64,000 nucleotides of DNA from Gluconacetobacter liquefaciens (GCF_003350405.1 NZ_QQAW01000003.1:310001-374000); one strand, 5' to 3'. Shown: positions 55,504 to 63,739, numbered from the stretch's first letter. A program made the numbers and translations. Notes: generated by a model from the letters alone, not told the origin.

Positions 55504-57066
55504 ATGGTTTCTGATTTCAACGTGTTTTCTCTGGCGACTGCGATGCGCGATCAGCGTCGCGAAATCGAGATGAGCCTGTCTGACTATCTTGAAGCCTGCC
55601 GCACCGATCCGTCCTGCTACGCAACCGCGGCGGAGCGGATGCTGAAGGCGATCGGCGAACCCAGGAGCGTCGATACCTCCCGCGATCCACGCCTGTCGCG
55701 CATCTTCATGAACCGTACCCTGCGGATCTATCCGGCCTTCTCCGATTTCTATGGCATGGAGGAGACGATCGAGCAGATCGTGGGCTTCTTCCGCCATGCG
55801 GCGCAGGGATTGGAGGAGCGCAAGCAGATCCTGTATCTGCTCGGCCCCGTTGGAGGTGGCAAATCGTCTCTGGGCGAGCGGCTGAAGGCCCTGATGGAGA
55901 AGGAGCCGATCTATGTGCTGAAGGCCGGGCGGCATGTCAGCCCCGTCTTTGAAAGCCCGCTCGGCCTGTTCGACCCCGACCGCATGGGCGCGGCGCTGGA
56001 GGAACAATATGGCATTCCCCGCCGGCTGCTGGGCGGTGTCGCCAGCCCGTGGGCGCTGAAGCGACTGGAAGAGTTTGACGGCGACCTGTCGCGCTTTTCA
56101 GTCGTCAAGGTCCATCCATCCCGGCTGCGCCAGATTGCGATCGCGAAGACCGAACCCGGCGACGACAACAACCAGGACGTGTCGGCGCTCGTGGGCAAGG
56201 TCGATATCCGGCAACTCGAACATTTCAGCCAGAACGACCCCGATGCCTACAGCTTCTCGGGAGGCCTGAATCGCGCGAACCAGGGGTTGCTGGAATTCGT
56301 CGAGATGTTCAAGGCGCCGATCAAGATGCTGCATCCGCTGCTGACGGCGACGCAGGAGGGCAATTACGTCGGCACCGAGAATATCGGTAGCATTCCCTTT
56401 ACCGGCGTGATCCTGGCCCATTCCAACGAAGCGGAGTGGCAGACCTTCCGCAACAACCGCACCAACGAGGCCTTCCTGGACCGCGTCTGCGTCATCAAGG
56501 TGCCTTATTGCCTGCGGGTGGCGGAGGAGACGAAGATTTACGAGAAGCTGGTGCAGTCTTCCAGCCTGGCGAATGCGCCCTGTGCGCCCAACACGTTGGA
56601 AATGCTGGCGCGTTTCGCGGTTCTGTCACGCCTGAAGCCCCATCCGAACTCCACCCAGTTCGCCAAGATGCGGGTCTATGACGGCGAGAACATTCGCGAG
56701 ACCGATCCCAAGGCGCGCACGATGCAGGAATATCGCGATGCCGCCGGGGTGGATGAGGGAATGGACGGCGTGTCCACGCGTTTTGCCTACAAGGTGCTGT
56801 CCGCGACCTTCAACCATGATTCGGCCGAGATTTCCGCCGATCCGGTGCATCTGATGTATGTGCTGGAACAGGCGGTGCGGCGCGAGCAGTTTCCGGCGGA
56901 TATCGAGGCGCACTATCTGGCGACCCTGAAATCGGAACTGGCGGGGCGGTACGCTGAGTTCCTGGGCCACGAGATCCAGAAAGCCTATCTGGAGAGCTAT
57001 AACGATTACGGCCAGAACCTGTTCGACCGCTATCTGGATTACGCCGATGCCTGGATCGAGGATTAG
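55504..57066 (+). CDS. prkA: PrkA serine protein kinase, N-terminal part up to an in-frame amber stop
   Basis: Encodes the first 520 residues of PrkA (YeaG), an AAA+-like Ser/Thr protein kinase of stationary-phase and nutrient-stress response. Walker A is GPVGGGKS (residues 114–121). The AAA domain and most of the kinase-like C-terminal domain are intact. The frame stops at TAG 57064–57066 right after ADAWIED, where relatives continue with Gln (EDQD-type). Codons directly downstream continue the family sequence in the same frame. Full-length PrkA is about 640–650 residues. This may be a nonsense mutation, a sequencing error or a recoded codon. Confidence 0.9.
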   Translation: MVSDFNVFSLATAMRDQRREIEMSLSDYLEACRTDPSCYATAAERMLKAIGEPRSVDTSRDPRLSRIFMNRTLRIYPAFSDFYGMEETIEQIVGFFRHAAQGLEERKQILYLLGPVGGGKSSLGERLKALMEKEPIYVLKAGRHVSPVFESPLGLFDPDRMGAALEEQYGIPRRLLGGVASPWALKRLEEFDGDLSRFSVVKVHPSRLRQIAIAKTEPGDDNNQDVSALVGKVDIRQLEHFSQNDPDAYSFSGGLNRANQGLLEFVEMFKAPIKMLHPLLTATQEGNYVGTENIGSIPFTGVILAHSNEAEWQTFRNNRTNEAFLDRVCVIKVPYCLRVAEETKIYEKLVQSSSLANAPCAPNTLEMLARFAVLSRLKPHPNSTQFAKMRVYDGENIRETDPKARTMQEYRDAAGVDEGMDGVSTRFAYKVLSATFNHDSAEISADPVHLMYVLEQAVRREQFPADIEAHYLATLKSELAGRYAEFLGHEIQKAYLESYNDYGQNLFDRYLDYADAWIED

Positions 57067-57450
57067 GATTTCAAGGACCCCGACACCGGACAAATGCTCA
57101 ATCGCGAGTTGCTGAACGCGGAACTGACCAAGATCGAGAAACCCGCGGGGATCGCGAACCCCAAGGATTTCCGGAACGAGGTGGTGAAGTTCTCGCTGCG
57201 CGCGCGGGCCGGCAATGGCGGGCGCAACCCGTCCTGGACCTCCTACGAGAAGATCCGCGACGTGATCGAGAAACGGATGTTCAGCCAGGTGGAGGATCTG
57301 CTGCCGGTGATCAGTTTCGGCTCCAAGAAGGACGGCGAGACCGAGCGCAAGCATGACGAGTTCGTCGAGCGGATGGTCTCGCGCGGCTATACGGAACGTC
57401 AGGTCCGCCGGCTCGTTGAATGGTACATGCGGGTGAAGCAATCCGCCTGA
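57067..57450 (+). pseudogene. prkA: PrkA, C-terminal remainder in the same frame after the amber codon
   Basis: 127 residues starting DFKDPDTGQM and continuing ELTKIEKPAGIANPKDFRNEVVKF, NPSWTSYEKIRDVIEKRMF and GYTERQVRRLVEWYMRVKQS, all hallmark PrkA C-terminal sequence with no other disruption. The first in-frame ATG is 57094, which could start a 118-residue separate polypeptide, but no clear ribosome site precedes it. The lack of further damage suggests a recent or artefactual stop. Confidence 0.85.
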
Positions 57451-57640
57451 GGCGCTGTTGCCAAGGTGCCGCTGACGGCTGGTCCTGCGGGCGGTTTCCA
57501 TGTCTCGCGGCGACGGGGCGGCAAGGCCGCTCCGCTGCGAGGCGCAAATGCCCGCACGGGGTCGACCGCTGGTGGCCCGCTATCGACGCAGCATCAGCAT
57601 TATTTTCGAAACAGCCTCTGAACGGGAATGGTGCCGGCCA
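57451..57640. repeat. Intergenic segment with a decayed dispersed repeat
   Basis: The gap between prkA and yeaH is unusually long for this operon. Bases 57500–57625 contain GGCAAGGCCGCTCCGCTGCG, close to AAGGCCGCTCCGCTCCGATG on the minus strand of the 36521–36576 repeat, and end with TTTTCGAAACAGCCTCTGAA, whose complement resembles the GCTGTTTGAAAAG core at 42961 and 43841. I read it as a repeat insertion inside the operon. Confidence 0.5.
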
Positions 57641-58948
57641 GTGGATATCATTGACAGACGTCCCAATCCCCATGGGAAAAATCTCGAGAACCGGCGGCGG
57701 GTGCTGCAAAGGGCCCGCTCGGCCGTGCAGACGGCCGTGCGGGATGCGGTGGCGCGCGGCAAGATCCGGGAAGTGGGGCAGGGCAACGCGATTTCGGTCC
57801 GGGCGGATGCGCTGCACGAACCCTCGCTGCATCGTGTCTTCTCCGAGGGCATGCGCGAGATCGTGCTGACCGGAAACCGCGAATTTTCCCGCGGCGACCG
57901 GCTGCAACGCCCCCCGGGCGGCGGTGGTGGCCAGGGATCGGGGGCCGGGCAGGCTGGCGAGCAGGGGGGCGGTGAGGACAGCTTCCGCTTCGTGCTGAGC
58001 AGGGACGAGTTCCTCGACCTGTTTTTCGATGACCTGGAATTGCCCGACCTGCTCAAGCGCGAGATCTCGACCACCGAAAACGGCGTACCTGCCCGTTCGG
58101 GCCTCAGCAATGAAGGGGCGCCGTCGCATCTGGACCTGGGGCGTACGATGCGGCGTTCGATCGCGCGGCGCCTGGGGCTGGGGCGGCCCAAGCCGGCCGA
58201 GTTGCTGGAGGTGGAGGAGCGGATCGTCGCGTTGGAAGCGCTGCGTCCGGCTTCGGCCGAGGAGTTGGAGGAACTTGAGGACCTGCGAGAGCGACGCGGC
58301 ATGCTGCGCCAGCGACTGGCGCGGATTCCGTGGGTCGATCCGGTCGATCTGCGGTTCCGGCGCTACACCATCATGCCGCAGCCGGCGACGCGGGCGGTGA
58401 TGTTCTGCATCATGGATGTTTCGGGCTCGATGACCGAACGGATGAAGGATCTGGCGAAGCAGTTCTTCCTGCTGCTGCATGTGTTTCTGGAGCGGCGGTA
58501 CAAGAAGGTCGAAATCGTTTTCATCCGCCATGCCGAGAGTGCCGAGGAGGTGGATGAGGATACGTTCTTCCATGATCCGCGCACCGGCGGCACCATCGTC
58601 TCGTCGGCGCTGGAACTGATGCGCACCATCCAGCGGGAGCGTTTCCCGTCAGCGAACTGGAACATCTATGTCGCCCAGGCGTCCGATGGCGACAATGCGT
58701 CGTCCGATACCTCTCGGACGGCCAGCCTGCTGCGGGACGATATCCTGCCGGCGGTGCAGTATTATGCCTATATCGAAATCACGGGTTCGGGGGCGGTGAT
58801 CCGTGGCGAGACCGACCTGTGGCGCAGCTATCGCGCCATCGCCGATGAGAACGATCATCTCGCTATCCGCCAGGTAGGCGACCGCAAGGAAATCTTCCCG
58901 GTTTTCCGTGACCTGTTTTCTCGTCAGCGCGACACGGCGGAGGCTTGA
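57641..58948 (+). CDS. yeaH: YeaH/DUF444 family protein with VWA-like domain
   Basis: A 435-residue cytosolic partner of PrkA. It begins DIIDRRPNPHGKNLENRRR as in YeaH, has a Gly-rich stretch (PPGGGGGQGSGAGQ, about residues 90–103) and a von Willebrand A-like domain with MIDAS motif DVSGSM near residue 260. YeaH is required with YeaG and YcgB in nitrogen-starvation and stress responses; the biochemistry is unknown. GTG 57641 is the start that fits relatives; the frame is open to 57500 through repeat sequence. Confidence 0.88.
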   Translation: MDIIDRRPNPHGKNLENRRRVLQRARSAVQTAVRDAVARGKIREVGQGNAISVRADALHEPSLHRVFSEGMREIVLTGNREFSRGDRLQRPPGGGGGQGSGAGQAGEQGGGEDSFRFVLSRDEFLDLFFDDLELPDLLKREISTTENGVPARSGLSNEGAPSHLDLGRTMRRSIARRLGLGRPKPAELLEVEERIVALEALRPASAEELEELEDLRERRGMLRQRLARIPWVDPVDLRFRRYTIMPQPATRAVMFCIMDVSGSMTERMKDLAKQFFLLLHVFLERRYKKVEIVFIRHAESAEEVDEDTFFHDPRTGGTIVSSALELMRTIQRERFPSANWNIYVAQASDGDNASSDTSRTASLLRDDILPAVQYYAYIEITGSGAVIRGETDLWRSYRAIADENDHLAIRQVGDRKEIFPVFRDLFSRQRDTAEA

Positions 58949-60507
58949 TGGACCAGATCATATCAGGAGGCGGTACGCCGGCCCGGTTCGGGGGGCTGCT
59001 CTATTCCGGCAATGACTGGAATTTCCAGACCATCCGCGACTGCTACGACGCGATCGAGGAAATCGCACATGGCGAGCTGGGTCTGGAAACCTATGCCAAT
59101 CGCGTGGAGATCATCACGTCCGAGCAGATGCTGGATGTCTACACCGCGCACGGCATGCCGGTGGGTTACAAGCACTGGTCGTTCGGCAAGCGCTTCATAG
59201 GGCACGAGAATGCCTATCGGCGCGGGCTGATGGGGCTGGCTTATGAAGTCGTCATCAATTCCGATCCCTGCATCAGCTACCTGATGGAGGAGAATTCGGC
59301 GACGATGCAGGCGCTGGTGATCGCGCATGCGGCGTTCGGCCATAATCATTTCTTTCGCAATAACAGGCTGTTCCGGGAGTGGACGGACCCGTCCGACATC
59401 CTGGACTATCTGGAATTCGCGCGGGGCTACATCGCCCGGTGCGAGGAGCGGCATGGCCAGCGCGCGGTGGAGCGGGTGCTGGATGCCGCCCATGCCTTGC
59501 AGAATCAGGGGGTCAACCGCCATTCCGGCGCCCGTAAGCTGGATCTGAAGGCTGAACAGCAGCGTGCGAAAGAACGACGGGCCTATGAGGACAGTATCTT
59601 CAACGATCTCTGGCGGACGCTTCCCGCCGAGGCCGGTGGCGCCGACGGGGCGGCAGAAGCAGGCCATGCGCGTCGTCTACTGGGGCTGCCCGAGGAAAAC
59701 CTGCTCTATTTCCTGGAAAAAAATGCGCCGCGCCTGGCTCCTTGGGGGCGGGAGATCATCCGTATCGTGCGGATGATCGCGCAATATTTCTATCCGCAGC
59801 CTCAGGTGAAGATGATGAACGAGGGCTGCGCGACCTGGGTGCATGTCTACATCATGCGGCGATTGCACGAACTGGGGCGGATCGACGATGCGGCCTATCT
59901 GGAGGTTATCCATTCAACGTCGAACGTGATCAACCAGCCCGGTTTCGACATGGGGGGAGGGGCGTCTTTCAACCCCTACGCGCTCGGTTATGCGATGATG
60001 ACCGATATCGTGCGTATCTGCACCGAGCCGACCGCCGAGGACCGGGCATGGTTCCCCGACATCGCAGGCAATGGGGATGCGATCGGTACGCTACGGCATG
60101 CCTGGGCTGAATATCGGGATGAGAGCTTCATCCAGCAATTTCTCTCGCCCAGAGTGATCCGCGATTTCCGCATGTTCCGCCTCAGCGATGACACCGCCCA
60201 GCCTTATCTGCTGGTCGATGCCATTCATGACGAGGCCGGGTATCGGGAAATCCGCCGCAGTCTGGCGCGCGTCTACGACCCCGGCACGTTCTATACCGAG
60301 ATCGAGATCGTCGACGTGGATCTGCTGGGCGACCGCACCCTGAAGCTGGAGCATCGCACCCGGGCCGGCCAGTTGCTTCAGGCCCGCGACGCGCGCCAGA
60401 CGCTCGATTACCTCGCTGCCCTGTGGGGGTATGGCGTTGTGCTGAATGAGGTGGATGACCAGACGGGTGCGGTTCTTGCGACCCACACCGCCGGGCCGGT
60501 CCAATAA
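58948..60507 (+). CDS. spoVR: SpoVR family protein (YcgB-like)
   Basis: A 519-residue protein. Signatures include SGNDWNFQTIRDCYDAIEEIA near the start, GHNHFFRNNRLF, and NEGCATWVHVYIMRRLHELG. SpoVR is named for spore cortex formation in Bacillus but is common in non-sporulating proteobacteria with prkA and yeaH, where it acts in stress survival. ATG 58948 overlaps the yeaH stop (TGATG). A strong terminator follows the stop. Confidence 0.92.
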   Translation: MDQIISGGGTPARFGGLLYSGNDWNFQTIRDCYDAIEEIAHGELGLETYANRVEIITSEQMLDVYTAHGMPVGYKHWSFGKRFIGHENAYRRGLMGLAYEVVINSDPCISYLMEENSATMQALVIAHAAFGHNHFFRNNRLFREWTDPSDILDYLEFARGYIARCEERHGQRAVERVLDAAHALQNQGVNRHSGARKLDLKAEQQRAKERRAYEDSIFNDLWRTLPAEAGGADGAAEAGHARRLLGLPEENLLYFLEKNAPRLAPWGREIIRIVRMIAQYFYPQPQVKMMNEGCATWVHVYIMRRLHELGRIDDAAYLEVIHSTSNVINQPGFDMGGGASFNPYALGYAMMTDIVRICTEPTAEDRAWFPDIAGNGDAIGTLRHAWAEYRDESFIQQFLSPRVIRDFRMFRLSDDTAQPYLLVDAIHDEAGYREIRRSLARVYDPGTFYTEIEIVDVDLLGDRTLKLEHRTRAGQLLQARDARQTLDYLAALWGYGVVLNEVDDQTGAVLATHTAGPVQ

Positions 60508-60518
60508 GGGGGCTGACA

Positions 60519-60556
60519 GGAAAACGCGTGCCGATAATTGCGGGCACGCGGTTTTC
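60519..60556 (+). terminator. Rho-independent terminator of prkA–yeaH–spoVR
   Basis: CGCGTGCC (60525–60532) pairs with GGCACGCG (60543–60550); GAAAA before and GTTTTC after the stem extend it, and TTTTCTGTT follows. It starts 12 bases after the spoVR stop. Confidence 0.8.
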
Positions 60557-60683
60557 TGTTCGGAAACATGCAAAATATGCCTGTTTTCCCGCGAAGCGCA
60601 TATGAATGTTTCATTGTCGTCATGAAAACTGCAATGCACTTGCGATTTTTCGAAAGTGGAAGGCTGGCCCTCCGGACGAAAAA

Positions 60684-60754
60684 TTTGTATCGATAGGATA
60701 TCAAACTAGGCGGCGAGCGCGCTCCGCTTCCATGCTTCCGAATCACGATTCGGA
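60684..60754 (+). promoter_or_regulatory. Two dyads upstream of the amine dehydrogenase genes
   Basis: TTTGTATC...GGATATCAAA (60684–60705) is an imperfect dyad. TCCGAATC-AC-GATTCGGA (60737–60754) is a perfect dyad with eight-base arms. They lie 69–139 bases upstream of the start at 60823, a normal place for operator sites. Confidence 0.45.
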
Positions 60755-60822
60755 GGATGGTGTGACGAATAACAGGGTTGACGGGATGACGATGACATTT
60801 CTTGCGTGGGTCCGACGGTCGC

Positions 60823-62034
60823 ATGTTGGCTGACCGGCGGTCTCGCGCTGCGCGGCGGATTGCGCGTTCCCTGCTGGCTGCCACCGTTCTGACGGCGATC
60901 TCGACCTATAAGCCGGCGCTTGCCGCCGAACCGATCCTGCAGACCGAGGAAAGTGACGTCGTCACCCTGCCTGCTGGCGGCCCGCATCGGGTCCTGGTCG
61001 AGGACGGAGTCTATCGCCACAGCAAGGACGGACGGGTCTATGTCGTGGACCTCGATACCGGCCGGCTGCTGGGAATGGTGCAGGCGGCCTATAACGCCAA
61101 CGTGGTGGCCGACCCGGCGGGCAAGGCGTTCTATGTTGCCGAGACGACGTGGGAACGTGGCAATCGCGGCAAGCGCCACGACATCCTGGCGGCCTATGAT
61201 CCGCGTACGCTGGAAATGGTCGCGGATATCGACCTGCCGGGGCGCGCCCTGATCACGCCGAAGAAGCCGGACATGGCGATCGGTGCGGATGGGCATTATG
61301 TCTATGTCTACGATTCCAGCCCGACGAATGCGGTCCATGTCTATGACACCGCCCTGAAATCGGTCGTGCGGACGGTGGACGTGCCGGGTTGCGGGCTGAT
61401 CTACCCATGGGGCAATGCGGGATTCTCGTCGATCTGCGGCGACGGGTCTCTGGCGAACGTGCAGATGGACGCGAAGGGCAAGCCGACCCTGACGCGGACC
61501 CCGCCGTTTTTCGTGCCCGATCGCGATCCGGTCTTCGAACATAGTCCGGACGTCCGGGCCAATGGCCATGTCTGGTTCATTTCCTACAGCGGTCTGATCT
61601 ATGAGACGACTTTGGGTACGCAATCCAGCGTTGCCAAACCCTGGTCGATTCAGGAAGCCGCTGGCTTGAAGCGGGCATCGGATGCCCGTGCCCCGTTCGA
61701 GGTGACGTGGCGGCCGGGCGGATGGCAGCTTGCGGCGTTGCGGGCGCGCGATTCGCATCTGTTCGTGCTGATGCACAAGGGGACTTTCTGGACGCACAAG
61801 GAAGCCGGGTCCGAATTGTGGGAACTGGATCTGAAGACGCATCGGTTGGTTCGGCGTGTCCCGCTGGCAGCCCCCAGCATGATGGTCGGCGTGACCCAGG
61901 ATGCGCAGTCGCGCATCATGCTGACGGACGAGGCCGGCGACCTGGTGGTGCTGGACGGTGCCGACGGCAAGCCCGTGCGTAAGATCGGGGCATTGGGCGA
62001 CGCGCTGATCTTTACGGCTGCCCCCGGAGAATGA
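60823..62034 (+). CDS. mauB: TTQ-dependent amine dehydrogenase, large (beta-propeller) subunit
   Basis: A 403-residue periplasmic protein of the MauB/AauB family. The signal (RRSRAARRIARSLLAATVLT, cleavage after ALA) precedes a seven-bladed propeller with repeats such as RVYVVDLDTGRLLG, YVYVYDSS and LWELDLKTHRLVRRVPL. The subunit scaffolds the TTQ light chain and shapes the amine channel. ATG 60823 (MLADRRS) is preferred; TTG 60802 is open. Methylamine versus aralkylamine specificity cannot be decided here. mauA follows after 58 bases with no mauE or mauD between. Confidence 0.88.
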   Translation: MLADRRSRAARRIARSLLAATVLTAISTYKPALAAEPILQTEESDVVTLPAGGPHRVLVEDGVYRHSKDGRVYVVDLDTGRLLGMVQAAYNANVVADPAGKAFYVAETTWERGNRGKRHDILAAYDPRTLEMVADIDLPGRALITPKKPDMAIGADGHYVYVYDSSPTNAVHVYDTALKSVVRTVDVPGCGLIYPWGNAGFSSICGDGSLANVQMDAKGKPTLTRTPPFFVPDRDPVFEHSPDVRANGHVWFISYSGLIYETTLGTQSSVAKPWSIQEAAGLKRASDARAPFEVTWRPGGWQLAALRARDSHLFVLMHKGTFWTHKEAGSELWELDLKTHRLVRRVPLAAPSMMVGVTQDAQSRIMLTDEAGDLVVLDGADGKPVRKIGALGDALIFTAAPGE

Positions 62035-62058
62035 GCCCCCGCGTGACGGAGAAACGAT

Positions 62059-62092
62059 ATGCCCAATCCTGAAGACAGGGGGGGCCGTCGGC
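62059..62092 (+). promoter_or_regulatory. Well-placed ATG and G7 tract before the light-chain frame
   Basis: ATG 62059 has GGAG about seven bases upstream, the best start site in the gap. It is out of frame with the light chain because of a run of seven G (62078–62084). With six G the ATG would read straight into the light-chain sequence. As written, translation must use GTG 62093 (G-rich tract as ribosome site) or ATG 62117. Confidence 0.5.
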
Positions 62093-62632
62093 GTGGCGCG
62101 GAACGGCCTCGACACGATGGCCGAACGGCTTGCCCGCTATCTTGCCGGCCGGTCCTCCCGCCGGAGCGCGCTTGCCCGGCTGGGTGGGTGGGCCGCCGCG
62201 ATTCCGGCTTTTCCACTGCTGCCGGTCTGGCGGCGTGATGCCCGTGCGGCTGCTCCCGCCGTGCCGTCGCCCTTCGCGGCGAAGGCGCAGGTGAAGGACG
62301 ATACGAAGTGCGACTACTGGCGTTATTGCGCTATCGACGGCAACCTGTGCACAACCTGCGGTGGCGGGGTTCATAGCTGCCCGCCGGGAACGCATCCGTC
62401 GCCGACCTCGTGGATCGGGACGTGTTTCAATCCGCAGGACCGCCGCTCGTATCTGATCGCCTATCGCGATTGCTGCGGGCAGGATGCCTGCAACGAACAG
62501 AACTGCCTGGGCATGGATGGTGATCTGCCGACTTATCGTCCGCAGGCCAATAATGACATCATCTGGTGTTTCGGTACCGGTTCGTTGCTCTATAATTGTT
62601 CGACTGCCGTAATTGTAGGAACTGCCGAATGA
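62093..62632 (+). CDS. mauA: TTQ amine dehydrogenase light chain
   Basis: Carries the tryptophan tryptophylquinone cofactor made from two Trp side chains. By comparison with Paracoccus MauA the cofactor residues are Trp107 (SPTSWIGTC) and Trp158 (NDIIWCF); the conserved aspartates are Asp82 (CAIDGN) and Asp126 (YRDCCG). Twelve cysteines (73, 79, 86, 89, 96, 111, 127, 128, 133, 138, 159, 169) match the six disulfides of the family. The long twin-arginine leader (SSRRSALARLGG) is typical of MauA. GTG 62093 or ATG 62117 start; the stop overlaps the next gene (ATGA). Confidence 0.93.
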   Translation: MARNGLDTMAERLARYLAGRSSRRSALARLGGWAAAIPAFPLLPVWRRDARAAAPAVPSPFAAKAQVKDDTKCDYWRYCAIDGNLCTTCGGGVHSCPPGTHPSPTSWIGTCFNPQDRRSYLIAYRDCCGQDACNEQNCLGMDGDLPTYRPQANNDIIWCFGTGSLLYNCSTAVIVGTAE

Positions 62633-63084
62633 AGAAAATTCTGACCCTGGCCCTGTTGCTGGGTGCCGTGACCCCGGCTTTCGCCGCGCCGGATAGCCAG
62701 GCGCTTTACGGTGCCAATTGCGGCATCTGCCACCAGGGCGGCGGCGTCGGCGCGCCGGGCCAGTTTCCGCCGCTCGCGAACCGGATCGACAAGATTATCT
62801 CGACTCCCGAAGGCAAGAAATACGTTACCGAAGTGCTGATGAACGGCCTAGCCGGTTCGATCGACGCCGCTGGTGCGACCTATGTCGGTTTCATGCCCAG
62901 CTTCAAAAGCCTGTCCGATGACGATGTTGCCGCGATTCTGACCTATCTGTCGTCGCTGGGCAACACCAAGCCTGCGCCGGTTGTCTCCGCAGCCGATGTG
63001 GCGGCTGCGCGTGCGGCGCCGATGCCGTCGTCCGCCGTGGCGGCGGCCCGCAAGGACCTGAACGCGGCGCATCCGCTGCCTTAA
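62629..63084 (+). CDS. Periplasmic class I cytochrome c (1)
   Basis: A 151-residue single-haem cytochrome with a signal peptide (MKKILTLALLLGAVTPAFA). The haem site is CGICH, the likely axial Met is in GFMPSF, and the C terminus is an Ala/Pro-rich tail. It is translationally coupled to the light chain and is the obvious electron acceptor of the amine dehydrogenase, in place of amicyanin (MauC), for which no gene is seen here. A strong hairpin follows. Confidence 0.88.
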   Translation: MKKILTLALLLGAVTPAFAAPDSQALYGANCGICHQGGGVGAPGQFPPLANRIDKIISTPEGKKYVTEVLMNGLAGSIDAAGATYVGFMPSFKSLSDDDVAAILTYLSSLGNTKPAPVVSAADVAAARAAPMPSSAVAAARKDLNAAHPLP

Positions 63085-63094
63085 GACGCTGACT

Positions 63095-63130
63095 GGACAT
63101 GCGCGCTGGCAACGATTCGGCGCGCATGTC
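63095..63130 (+). repeat. Palindromic repeat/hairpin between the two cytochrome genes
   Basis: GACATGCGCGC (63096–63106) and GCGCGCATGTC (63120–63130) form a perfect 11-pair stem with a 13-base loop. The first 20 bases (63095–63114) are an exact inverted copy of 41275–41294. It may act as a partial terminator or mRNA-stabilising element between the cytochromes. Confidence 0.65.
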
Positions 63131-63174
63131 TCCCGCGCCGCGGTGTGGGCGGCGATGAGGGCTTTACGACTCCG

Positions 63175-63711
63175 ATGCCTGAAATTACATGCCGGGCTTA
63201 TCGCTGCGAGGCAGGCTTGCCTGGCAGGCTGACGCTTCAGATCTCCGGGTCACGCGGGCGTCTTGCTCGCCTTACGGGGGCGATCCTGATGATTGCCGCC
63301 CTGGTTGGCCCTTTGCTGTCGGGCCGATCCGCGCTGGCGCTGGACCAGGTGCGCACCACCTATCTGGAAAAATGCGGCGGCTGCCACGGGATCGAAGGGC
63401 TGTCGGGGCAGACCTATATTCCGACCTTACGCGACCGGATCGGCACGTTGAGCTGCACACCGGAGGGGCGGACTTATCTGCTCACGGTGCCCGGCGTTTC
63501 GATGTCGCTGATCCGCGATGATGCGCTGATGGCGCAGGTGATGAATTTCGTCCTGTTCGACCTCGGTGGCCGCAGTACGCCGGCTGGCACGCGGCCTTTC
63601 ACGGCGGAAGAAGTTCACACCCAGCGCGGCCACCCGTTGAGCACCACCGATCTGCCGGCGGTGCGGGCCGGGGTGTGGGCGCGGGCGATCGCCTGCGCGA
63701 ACCACCGGTAA
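63175..63711 (+). CDS. Cytochrome c family protein (2)
   Basis: A 178-residue protein with a hydrophobic segment (AILMIAALVGPLLSG, cleavage near LAL or an anchor) and one haem motif CGGCH followed by GIEGLSGQ. A Met ligand could be in GVSMSLIRDD. Two extra cysteines (TLSCTPEGR and the C-terminal ACANHR) are unusual and could pair. Start ATG 63175 is likely; GTG 63145 is open. It resembles the first cytochrome in the TPEG(R/K) segment, suggesting an old duplication, and may pass electrons onward to the chain. Confidence 0.8.
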   Translation: MPEITCRAYRCEAGLPGRLTLQISGSRGRLARLTGAILMIAALVGPLLSGRSALALDQVRTTYLEKCGGCHGIEGLSGQTYIPTLRDRIGTLSCTPEGRTYLLTVPGVSMSLIRDDALMAQVMNFVLFDLGGRSTPAGTRPFTAEEVHTQRGHPLSTTDLPAVRAGVWARAIACANHR

Positions 63712-63721
63712 CGGGCGGCTT

Positions 63722-63739
63722 CCTGCCCGTCAGGGCAGG
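63722..63739. terminator. Hairpin between convergent genes at the window end
   Basis: CCTGCCC (63722–63728) and GGGCAGG (63733–63739) form a perfect stem with a GTCA loop, 11 bases after the second cytochrome stop. It covers the stop codon of the minus-strand gene. Confidence 0.55.

Larger units (their letters stand above)
60508..60822. other. Intergenic region between spoVR and the amine dehydrogenase locus
   Basis: This 315-base, comparatively AT-rich gap holds the spoVR terminator and two dyads before the large-subunit gene (given separately). TTTTTCGAAAG near 60648 is another TTCGAAA-type core. No open frame of note was found, and no -35/-10 pair stood out. Confidence 0.4.

Noticed and set aside
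57500-57640. N-terminal extension of YeaH from an ATG at about 57500
   Set aside because: The extra residues come from repeat-like sequence and do not match YeaH, which begins at the DIIDRR segment; GTG 57641 fits.
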